Position numbers and translations under genes: made by a program. A stretch of 64,000 bases of DNA from NCBI GenBank assembly GCA_944389195.1, contig CALXLM010000048.1:62001-126000 (forward strand), written 5' to 3'. Shown here in pieces: positions 1 to 7,149 of this stretch. Below the pieces are notes generated by a model, which searched no databases, was not told the origin of the DNA, and was given only the letters and a program-made list of their open reading frames with translations. Each line of letters begins with the position of its first letter. The stretch's first letter is position 1. The stretch is from an uncultured Opitutales bacterium. Lineage in GTDB: Bacteria; Verrucomicrobiota; Verrucomicrobiia; Opitutales; Intestinicryptomonadaceae.

Positions 1-2154
1 AAGCTTAGTTCCGATGCCAAAAAGCAAGCATGTTTGGTAAACTGCGGCAGTTGCCGCGTAGGCTACTGCAAACAAAGCCAAAGCTTCAACCAGCATCAGT
101 TTCCATGAATTGAGCTCGCGTTTCATGACAGCCAGAGTTGCAAGGCACGGAATCGACATTAGCGAAAACAGCATTATGCAAAATCCCTGTGCCGGAGTGT
201 AATTTTTAGCCAAGCGCTCGCGCAGTGTATCCGAATTTTCGTCGGTTTCGCCCTCCGCATAGAGTATTCCGAGTTGCGAGACGAAAACTTCCTTTGCGGC
301 GAGCGCGCCTATGCTTGCCGTGGTAAGTTTCCAGTCGAATCCTATCGGGGAAAACATTGGTTCCAAAAACTTTCCGATGCGGCCTGACGCCGTGTATTCC
401 AGCATTTCAGAGCTTTTTTCATTTTCGAGTGCGGCGATGATTCCGTTGATTTTTTCCTCAGGCTCCCCTTTTTCTTTTCCCGTTTTCATCGCTTGTTCGG
501 CGATGGCGTCGTAGTCTTTTGAAAAAACGGTTTTTTGGGGATAAGTGTTTGCGATGAAGAGTAAAACAGATGTCGCAAGAATTATGGTTCCTGCCTTATG
601 GAGGTATATTTTCCCCCTGTCCCACATGTGCAGGAGAAGGCTTCTTACGGTCGGGATTCTATAAGGTGGAAGCTCCATCAGATAGATTTCTCCGTCTCCC
701 TTAAATAGCGTGTTCCGCATTATTTTTGCCGCCAGCAGCGCGACTGCAACACCTATTATATAAATTATCCACATCATTGCAGCCTGATATTCCGCGGCGA
801 AGAAGGCGGGGATCACAAGCGCATAAATGGGAAGACGCGCGCCGCAACTCATGAGTGGAAGGACCATTATCGTCACGGTTCTGTCGCGCTCAGACTCTAT
901 GCAGCGCGTGGCCATAATTGCCGGAACATTGCAGCCGAAACCGAGAACGAGCGGTACAAACGAGCGTCCCTGAAGCCCGAACTTTCTCATTATTCCGTCC
1001 ATTATGAACGCGGCGCGCGCCATGTAACCTGAATCTTCGAGAATTGCTATCGCAAAAAACAAAAACAGGATATTGGGCAGAAATACAATCACGCCGCCTA
1101 CGCCGCCTATTATTCCGTCTGTTAACAGCGACCTCCAAAATGGGAGGGTATTTTCGTCCCACGCCGCCTTTACGGAGTCCGACATGAAGCCGAAGGCGGC
1201 TTCTATCCAGTCCATGAACGGCTGGGCGCAGGTGAATGTGAAAAAGAAAGTCAGATAAATTATGATTAAAAAAAGCGGGAATCCGAAAAATTTGTTCGCC
1301 ATTACGGCGTCGATTTTATCGGATATTTCGCGGCGGCGTTCGCGCGAGGCGGATACGGCGCCGGCACAAGCGCCGGCGATCATTGCATAGCGCCTGTCGG
1401 CCATGTAGCTTTCCGGGTCTATGGCGTGTTTTTCGCGCAGGTGGCGCATCTGGTTTAAAGCTTCCGGTTTTGCCTGGTTTAACTCCGGTATTGCCGCAAC
1501 ACACGAGTCGTTTTCAAGCAGTTTGATTGCAAAGAAACGCACCGGTATGTGGCTTATGTTTTTTCCGCCGTATTTTTCCACGGCTTCGGACACTGCCCGG
1601 ATTGCGTCGTCTGTATCCGTGCCGTAAGCCGGCATAGGCCGCGCGCTTCTCGTCTGAAGCTTCAGCGTTTTTGCGATTTTAGACGCAAGCTCCTCGATGC
1701 CGGATCCGGTGCGCCCTATAGTTTGGACAATCGGCGCGCCGAAATATTTTTCAAGTTTGGGCATGTCGAAGGAGAGGCCTTTTTTCTTTGCGTCGTCGCT
1801 CATGTTGAAAGCCAAAACCATCGGTATGCCAAGCTCCGCCAGCTGCGTTGTCAGGTACAGGTTTCTGCGCGGTATTGACGAATCGACTACGTTTATTATC
1901 AGATCGACGCCTTTTTTTGTGAGCTCCGCGAAGGCGATTTTCTCCTCGGGAGATCCCGACGAAAGCGAATATATTCCGGGAAGATCCACGATTTCCACGG
2001 AAATATCGCCTATTTCAAAGAAGCCAGACTTGCTTTCCACCGTCACGCCTGAATAGTTTCCCACATGTTGGCGCGCGCCCGTTAGGGCGTTAAAAATAGA
2101 AGTCTTGCCGCAATTTGGATTGCCGGCAAGAACGGCTTTAAATCGCTTTTTCAT
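1..2154 (-). CDS. feoB: Ferrous iron transporter B (FeoB), C-terminus cut by window edge
   Basis: FeoB is the inner-membrane Fe(II) transporter with a cytoplasmic GTPase domain. The frame opens at an ATG at 2154 and stays open to position 1, giving 718 codons without a stop. The G1 loop GNPNCGKTS lies at about residues 11-19, followed by the switch sequence VGNYSGVTV and the G3 motif VDLPG, all diagnostic of FeoB. The membrane part shows the first Gate-type segment (PLVLGFGCNVPAIMATR) and the FeoB_C region, then a second Gate segment (ASIGALAAKEVF). The family is usually 650-800 residues, so only a short tail should be missing. It overlaps feoA by 17 bases and is probably translated by coupling. 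It is the last seen gene of a porin-feoA-feoB unit and is probably under the metal-responsive operators near 3.82-3.89 kb. Confidence 0.96.
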   Translation of the reverse strand, partial: MKKRFKAVLAGNPNCGKTSIFNALTGARQHVGNYSGVTVESKSGFFEIGDISVEIVDLPGIYSLSSGSPEEKIAFAELTKKGVDLIINVVDSSIPRRNLYLTTQLAELGIPMVLAFNMSDDAKKKGLSFDMPKLEKYFGAPIVQTIGRTGSGIEELASKIAKTLKLQTRSARPMPAYGTDTDDAIRAVSEAVEKYGGKNISHIPVRFFAIKLLENDSCVAAIPELNQAKPEALNQMRHLREKHAIDPESYMADRRYAMIAGACAGAVSASRERRREISDKIDAVMANKFFGFPLFLIIIYLTFFFTFTCAQPFMDWIEAAFGFMSDSVKAAWDENTLPFWRSLLTDGIIGGVGGVIVFLPNILFLFFAIAILEDSGYMARAAFIMDGIMRKFGLQGRSFVPLVLGFGCNVPAIMATRCIESERDRTVTIMVLPLMSCGARLPIYALVIPAFFAAEYQAAMMWIIYIIGVAVALLAAKIMRNTLFKGDGEIYLMELPPYRIPTVRSLLLHMWDRGKIYLHKAGTIILATSVLLFIANTYPQKTVFSKDYDAIAEQAMKTGKEKGEPEEKINGIIAALENEKSSEMLEYTASGRIGKFLEPMFSPIGFDWKLTTASIGALAAKEVFVSQLGILYAEGETDENSDTLRERLAKNYTPAQGFCIMLFSLMSIPCLATLAVMKRELNSWKLMLVEALALFAVAYAATAAVYQTCLLFGIGTKL

Positions 2155-2410
2155 TTTTGCGGACTTTCGTTAAGATGTTTTTTGCATCGCGCGCGTGGAA
2201 GGCCATACTCGTTTCCATAACGCGGACACGCAGAAGACCCCCGAACAGCGACTTTGCTTCGAGTATGAGGTCGGCGCCCGCCATTATTCCCACGTCGGCA
2301 AATTTTTTTCTGCCGCGCATATTCGGCAGTATTTTTATGATTGTCGCTTCCGCGCCGACGGGAAGGTCGGCGAGGGGGACGCTTTCGTTGTTTTTATCTT
2401 TCATAGTCAA
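2138..2410 (-). CDS. feoA: FeoA, small SH3-like partner of FeoB
   Basis: This 90-residue cytoplasmic protein has the FeoA layout: LADLPVGAEATIIKI at residues 13-27, a central VGIMAGADL segment, and a terminal strand ending ILTKVR. FeoA proteins bind FeoB and tune its activity; they do not transport iron themselves. The length is typical (75-90). Its 3' end overlaps the start of feoB by 17 bases, the standard coupled arrangement, and its start lies 24 bases after the stop of the porin frame. The first ATG (MTMKD) is used here; the second Met two codons later is equally possible. Function is well supported by sequence plus context. Confidence 0.93.
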   Translation of the reverse strand: MTMKDKNNESVPLADLPVGAEATIIKILPNMRGRKKFADVGIMAGADLILEAKSLFGGLLRVRVMETSMAFHARDAKNILTKVRKNEKAI

Positions 2411-2434
2411 TCCTTTTTTCGGAACCGTTCCGCC

Positions 2435-3744
2435 TTAAAAGTTCACTTCCAATCTTGCGCCGGTCACGTATGCGGCGCGCGTGCGACCGTTTTGATCGAC
2501 GGTATTAAAATATGCCTGAAAGCTCGGCTGAAGCGCTATGGCGCCCGTAAGCTGGAGCCTGTATGTCACTTCAATCATATTGTCCCAACGTTTTAGTCCG
2601 TCGGTTTCGCGCGCGCCGCGGCCGGTTTCAATTACCGAATATCCGAGCGCGAACACGTCGCCGGAACGGCCGGGTATGGGCCCAAACCAGTTGATTCCGC
2701 AGTCCGCGTATTTTGTGCAGCCGGCTATGTTTTCGTCTGGCGCCCAGGCGGCTCTTGCAAAACCTCCGAGGATCGCGCTCCCGTCACTATCGGTTATAAA
2801 ATCCTGCTGCACTCCGACGTAAAACGAGTAGAAGTTTCTTTCGGTCAAACCCGTGCGGTAGTCGTTAAATTTTCCACTATGGTAATTTCCTCCTAAAATA
2901 GCCCGTCCGGACAGGCCGGATTGGCGTAGTTGAATCCGAACTGGTACCAAACAGCGACGTTTTGGAGCCCGTAGTCGAAACCGTGGTTGCCGGAAACGTC
3001 CTCCCCGCAGTCTCCGTTATAGACGCCGGCTGTGGCGTCGAACTTTTCGCCGCCCCAATAAGCGACAGCCCCGAGCGTAGCGAGGGAATATTGCGAGAAG
3101 GCGACTGTCCCGTTGGAGAGGGAGTCTCCGGCGTTTGCGGGAATCGTCCCGAAGCTTGAATTGAGAAAGATATCGGCGTAGTCCATGCCCATGAAATCTT
3201 CGTCGGCCGCAAGCTGCCCGACTCTAAAGCCGATGTTCCCAAACTCGGTTTCAAATTCGTTTTTGTAGAAAATTTCAAAAACGCGCACCATTTCCCCGGA
3301 AAATATGTTGCTTGGACTGCTATATGCGCCGAGCTTGTCGTCAAAGGCGGATGATTCTGCATAATAAAAGGCGCTCAAACCTATAGAGCCCAGATTGTTC
3401 AGCTTTGCGGGTTTCGATATGTCCTGTTCGAAACCGAGTGTAAAAAGCGAGTACCATGAAGTTCCGGTTTCAATTCCCCCGCTTAGGTTGCTCCATTGTT
3501 CCCCCGTCCATGTGAGAAGGGGGGAGAAACCGCTGTCGGGTGCGCATTTGTCGATAATTTCCCCGATTGCGAGGCTGTCTCTTTCCGCCCATCCTAAATT
3601 ATCCTGGCCGCTGGAAGCTTTGCCGGGTATCCGGACTGAAGGGTCGCCAGAGGGCGGATTTGCTTTCTGCTCCTGCGCAAATGCGCTGGACGCCGTTAAT
3701 ATTGCGCACATTGCGAATATTATTTTTAATTTCATGCGTTTCAT
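2435..3744 (-). pseudogene. OprB-like outer-membrane porin, interrupted by a one-base frameshift
   Basis: The 5' part (3744 down to a TAG at 2893-2895, 283 residues) starts with a signal peptide, MKRMKLKIIFAMCAILTASSAFAQ, and reads as an OprB-type carbohydrate-selective porin barrel (GFEQDISK, GLSAFYYAES, GEMVRVFEIFY). The same barrel continues in the adjacent frame to 2435 and ends in Phe (GARLEVNF), the usual last residue of outer-membrane barrels. The switch requires one missing base, most simply one G lost from the G run that is CCC at 2902-2904 on the given strand; restored, the join reads PDG-AILGGNYHSGKF. Whether this is a real mutation, a sequencing error or recoding cannot be told here. 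The gene is first in an apparent unit with feoA-feoB, so it may pass ferrous complexes or a ligand across the outer membrane. The start at 3744 is preferred over an upstream in-frame codon because it gives a clean signal peptide. Confidence 0.8.
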
Positions 3745-3819
3745 TGTCGTTGTATTGTTGTTATGGAAAACTGGATTTAAGAAATGCGCGCCGCCCAAAA
3801 TAGATGGACTTGGCTATTA

Positions 3820-3833
3820 TTAGTCTTATCTAA
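3820..3833 (-). promoter_or_regulatory. DtxR/MntR-like operator, site 1 (TTAG-N6-CTAA)
   Basis: The palindrome TTAG-tcttat-CTAA lies 76 bases upstream of the porin start. Its half-sites and 6-base spacer match the core layout of boxes bound by DtxR/IdeR/MntR-family metal repressors. Placed just downstream of the candidate -10, it could block transcription when iron or manganese is plentiful. The regulator gene is not in the window. Confidence 0.6.
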
Positions 3834-3841
3834 CTTTTGTG

Positions 3842-3870
3842 CATCAAATGAAGGAAAACAGGATTGTCAA
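3842..3870 (-). promoter_or_regulatory. Candidate promoter for the porin-feoA-feoB unit
   Basis: On the minus strand a perfect -35 TTGACA (3870-3865) is followed 17 bases later by TTGATG (3847-3842), a weak -10. It sits between the two TTAG-N6-CTAA palindromes, which is the main reason to take it seriously. The rest of the 3745-4058 intergenic region holds no gene; hemY on the other strand must also start here, but I see no clear promoter for it. Confidence 0.4.
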
Positions 3871-3873
3871 TAA

Positions 3874-3897
3874 AAAAGTTAGCTTTATCTAACTTTT
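3874..3897 (-). promoter_or_regulatory. DtxR/MntR-like operator, site 2 (extended palindrome)
   Basis: A perfect inverted repeat, AAAAGTTAG (3874-3882) and CTAACTTTT (3889-3897) around CTTTAT, contains the same TTAG-N6-CTAA core as site 1. It lies just upstream of the candidate -35 on the minus strand, with its centre 59 bases from that of site 1. The longer arms suggest this is the stronger site. It could also affect hemY, which is transcribed in the other direction. Confidence 0.65.
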
Positions 3898-4067
3898 ATA
3901 AATTTCGTATGTTTCAGCAGTAAATTGGCGGAACGGACGGGGTGCTACGCGCGGGACTGACGAGGTATTTCCGTAAGTTTTTTTATAAAAGCGCCGGCGT
4001 GACAAGTTTGGCCTCATAAATTTTTTATTGGTTGCAAAAAGAGCCGATTTCGGGTTTGATGGTAAAA

Positions 4068-5438
4068 ATGGAAAATAAGAAGGCTATCGTAATCGGCGCG
4101 GGTGTAAGCGGCATGACCGCGGCGTTAAAGCTCAAGGACAGGGGTTTTGAAGTCACCGTACTCGAAAGGGAATCGAGAGGGGGAGGTGTGATAGGCACTT
4201 TTTCCAAAGACGGTTTCAGGGCGGAAAGCGGTTCGAATTCCGTAATGGTTCAAAGCCAAAGAACGCTGGATTTTCTCGACAGGCTGGCAGTCAAGTCGAA
4301 GATGGAGTTGTCCAATTCCGTCGCAAAAAAGCGGTTTTTTGTCAAAGGCGGGAAACCGCGAGCGGTTCCAATGGGGCCGTTTTCGCTTATGTTTACGCCC
4401 CTGTTTTCCCTACTGGGCAAAATAAGGCTGCTGTGCGAGCCTTTTATAGGCCCAGTTAAGTCGGAAGATCCAAGCGTTGCAGACTTTACGCTTCACCGTT
4501 TCGGGCGCGACGTTCTCGACTATGCGATGAACCCGTTTATGGCGGGAGTTTACGGGGGGGATCCCGAAAAGCTTTCGGCAAGATACGCCTTCCCGCCGTT
4601 TTGGAATCTGGAAAAAAAATACGGCTCTGTAATACGCGGAGCCATCAAGTCTATGAAGGAGAAAAAGGCGGCCGGAAACTTTTTCAAGCCGATGATGATT
4701 TCCTTTGAGGGCGGAATGGAAACTTTAGTCGGCGCCCTCTCGAAGAATCTCGGGGAAAGCCTAAAATGCGGAGCCAAGCCGTTATCGATAGATTTTAGCG
4801 GCCGAGGCTGGCAGGTGGAGTGGGTTTCCGGCGATGAGGAGACATGCGACAATTACGACGCCCTTGTGATAGCGGTCCCGGCGGCGGAAATAAAATCGCT
4901 GCCTTTTGCGGGAAGCCTTGCGGCCGAGCTCGCTCCCCTTGACGGGATAAAGTATGCGCCAGTTGCCACTTTCACGTTGGGGTTTAAAAGGTCACAGGTG
5001 GCGCACAGGCTCGACGGATTCGGAGCGCTTACTCCGGCGAAGGAAAATCTCAACATTCTCGGGTCGCTGTTCGTGTCGAGCATATTCAAGGGCCGCGCTC
5101 CGGAAGGTTATGTCGCGCTAACCAACTACATCGGCGGAATGCGCCATCCGGAATACGCTTCGCTTCCGGAGGGCGAAATGCTGAAGCTGGTGCTTGCCGA
5201 CATCGAAAAGATTCTCGGCGTTTCCGGCGAACCTTGTTTTAAAAAGCTGTTTGTGTGGAGCCATGCGATACCGCAATACAATGTGGGCTACGGTGAATTT
5301 CTTGAGGTTATGGACGAGGCCGAACGCAAATTTCCGAATTTGGCGCTTGTCGGAGCGTATCGCGGCGGAGTCGGCGTAAGCTCGTGCGTTGAGAGCGCGC
5401 TTTCGGCGGCTTCCAAACTCGCCGACCGGCTGTCTTAA
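4068..5438 (+). CDS. hemY: Protoporphyrinogen/coproporphyrinogen oxidase
   Basis: A FAD-dependent oxidase of the HemG/HemY family (456 residues) that makes the porphyrin ring in late heme synthesis. The N-terminal dinucleotide-binding motif GAGVSG is at residues 10-15 with the acidic VLERE end of the second strand at 30-34; the amino-oxidase family sequence ESGSNSV follows at 53-59, and the C-terminus has the FAD-contact stretch YRGGVGVSSC. Whether the substrate is protoporphyrinogen or coproporphyrinogen cannot be decided by eye. Starts at 4059 (MVKMEN) and further upstream are in frame; 4068 is chosen because it places the first beta strand at the usual distance. No Shine-Dalgarno is visible. 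hemH starts 2 bases after the stop, so the two are co-transcribed. Confidence 0.9.
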   Translation: MENKKAIVIGAGVSGMTAALKLKDRGFEVTVLERESRGGGVIGTFSKDGFRAESGSNSVMVQSQRTLDFLDRLAVKSKMELSNSVAKKRFFVKGGKPRAVPMGPFSLMFTPLFSLLGKIRLLCEPFIGPVKSEDPSVADFTLHRFGRDVLDYAMNPFMAGVYGGDPEKLSARYAFPPFWNLEKKYGSVIRGAIKSMKEKKAAGNFFKPMMISFEGGMETLVGALSKNLGESLKCGAKPLSIDFSGRGWQVEWVSGDEETCDNYDALVIAVPAAEIKSLPFAGSLAAELAPLDGIKYAPVATFTLGFKRSQVAHRLDGFGALTPAKENLNILGSLFVSSIFKGRAPEGYVALTNYIGGMRHPEYASLPEGEMLKLVLADIEKILGVSGEPCFKKLFVWSHAIPQYNVGYGEFLEVMDEAERKFPNLALVGAYRGGVGVSSCVESALSAASKLADRLS

Positions 5439-5440
5439 AA

Positions 5441-6352
5441 GTGGCAAAAGCTCAGATAATAGTAAATCTCGGCGCCCCTTCCGATTTTTCGCGCGGGGCG
5501 GCGGAGAATTTTTTGGGCGAATTTCTTTCCGATCCATACATTCTGCCCCTTCCCGGATTTTTGAGAAGGGGGGCGGCGCGCATCATAGCCCGAAGAAGGG
5601 CTGAGCGCTATGTCGCCGCGGCGAAGTCGATCGCAGTCGGCGGCGAGTTCCCCGTCGTGCACTATACGGAATCCCTTGCGGAAAAAGTCCGCCGCATGTC
5701 CGGAGTGCCGACATACGCGGCCTTTTGTTTCGGGCGGTCGAGAATCGCCGACGTCGTGTCACGCGCTATGGGCGAGGGGTTCGATTCGTTTAGGTTCATA
5801 CCGGCGTATCCGCAAAACTCCCTTTCAATGACGCAGTCGGCAAAGATTTCGGCCTGTTCCGCGGCGCGCGGGGCGGATTTAAAATTTTTGGATTCGTATT
5901 GCTCGCATCCGCTTTACATAGGGGCTTTGGCGGAGTCGCTTTCGGAAATCGGCGACAGCGCGGTTGTGGCGTCGTTCCATTCCGTTCCGCTTTCACATTT
6001 GAAGGGGAGCCCGTATGCGTCCGAGTGCGAAAAAACTGTTGGGCTTTTGTGCGAAAAAACCGGGCGTAAAAACATGCTGCTGGGGTGGCAGTCGAAAATG
6101 GGGAAGGGCAAGTGGCTGGAGCCTTCGACTGAAGAAATATTGCGAAAAATAGCCGCGCGCGGCGTGCGCAGGGTTGCGGTGGTTTGCCCGGGGTTTTCGT
6201 GCGACTGCACCGAAACGCTTGTCGAAATATGCGCCGAGGCGCGAGCGAGTTTTCTTGAATCCGGCGGAAAGGATTTTACATATTGTCCGTGTCTAAACGA
6301 TTCCGACGCGCACGCCGAAATGTTTTGCAAACTTTTTGAGGAGATGAAATGA
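5441..6352 (+). CDS. hemH: Ferrochelatase
   Basis: This 303-residue protein inserts Fe(II) into the porphyrin made by the enzyme encoded just upstream. The family catalytic His is seen as H180 in ASFHSVPLSH and the second conserved acid as E258 in CPGFSCDCTETL; GWQSKMGKGKWLEPST at about 216-231 matches the conserved substrate-loop region. The start is a GTG two bases after the hemY stop, giving the expected MAKAQIIVNLGAPS; no other start fits. The last 4 bases overlap the next gene (ATGA). Proximity to feoAB on the other strand gives a local iron-and-heme theme. Confidence 0.93.
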   Translation: MAKAQIIVNLGAPSDFSRGAAENFLGEFLSDPYILPLPGFLRRGAARIIARRRAERYVAAAKSIAVGGEFPVVHYTESLAEKVRRMSGVPTYAAFCFGRSRIADVVSRAMGEGFDSFRFIPAYPQNSLSMTQSAKISACSAARGADLKFLDSYCSHPLYIGALAESLSEIGDSAVVASFHSVPLSHLKGSPYASECEKTVGLLCEKTGRKNMLLGWQSKMGKGKWLEPSTEEILRKIAARGVRRVAVVCPGFSCDCTETLVEICAEARASFLESGGKDFTYCPCLNDSDAHAEMFCKLFEEMK

Positions 6353-7149
6353 CGACGACGATATTTGTTTTTATGGCGGGAATTTGCTATCTTGCGTCGC
6401 TTGCGTTCGTGAATTTCGGCGTCCCGACTGACGCTAAAAGGAGAAGGGCTCTTGTCGCCGCTTTGGCCGGATTCGCATTTCAGACGGCGGCGCTCGGTTT
6501 TAGATGCTGGCAGACTGGCAGGGCGCCCGTCGTGACCTCCTACGAATTGGTGGAGACTATAGCGTGGCTGCTTGTGGCGTTGCAGCTGGCGGTTTCATTT
6601 TCGCTCAAAATAGGCCTCGCCGGAATTTTCTCGATGCTTCCTGCGGCAGTGCTGACGCTTTTGCCGGTGGGGTGCCCGATGTTTGCTTCAGCGATGTCCG
6701 GAACGCCGAAAGCCTCCGTGCATTTTGCCGCAGCGCACGGCATACTTGCGGCGCTTTCATACTCTTTTCTTGCTGCCGCCGCCGTATTCGGTGGCCTTTA
6801 TCTGGTACAGCAGAAATCGCTTAGGGAAAAGTCAAATTCTGTGACGGCCCGCATGCTGCCGTCGCTTCAGACCCTTGAAAAGGGGACGGGGGCTTTCGTT
6901 TCGACATCGGCGGTTTCAATGCTGGCTTCCATTGTGGTAGGAATGTTTGCGGCGGCGGACATGGATTTGAACGGGATAATGGTTTTCAAATTTGCGGTTG
7001 GAGCCTCGCTTTTTTCAATGCAGGCGCTTCTTTGCGTCTTCTCGCTGGCGGGAGCGGTCAGGGGGGCGCGCCTTGCAAAGTTTTCGCTTGTTCTTTTCAT
7101 TGCGGCAATGGCGATGCTCGTGCCTATCGAGCTTAGAACGGTAATGTGA
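6349..7149 (+). CDS. CcsA/HemX-like multi-pass membrane protein, cytochrome c assembly family
   Basis: A 266-residue, strongly hydrophobic protein with about eight membrane segments. The stretch PVVTSYELVETIAW (60-73) resembles the conserved N-x-Y-E-x-x-x-F-x-A-W of CcsA/HemX proteins, and H125 and H130 lie in a segment that in the family carries heme-ligating histidines. I do not see a tryptophan-rich WWD heme-handling motif, so it is closer to HemX-type or short CcsA-type proteins than to a full heme lyase. It overlaps hemH by 4 bases and rnr by 1 base, so it belongs to the hemY-hemH transcript. Likely role: membrane handling of heme or control of early heme synthesis; the exact role is inference. 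Confidence 0.75.
   Translation: MTTTIFVFMAGICYLASLAFVNFGVPTDAKRRRALVAALAGFAFQTAALGFRCWQTGRAPVVTSYELVETIAWLLVALQLAVSFSLKIGLAGIFSMLPAAVLTLLPVGCPMFASAMSGTPKASVHFAAAHGILAALSYSFLAAAAVFGGLYLVQQKSLREKSNSVTARMLPSLQTLEKGTGAFVSTSAVSMLASIVVGMFAAADMDLNGIMVFKFAVGASLFSMQALLCVFSLAGAVRGARLAKFSLVLFIAAMAMLVPIELRTVM

Noticed and set aside
2890-2910. Programmed -1 frameshifting in the porin
   Set aside because: The direction would fit, but no canonical X-XXY-YYZ slippery heptamer is present at the switch; a mutation or sequencing error is simpler.
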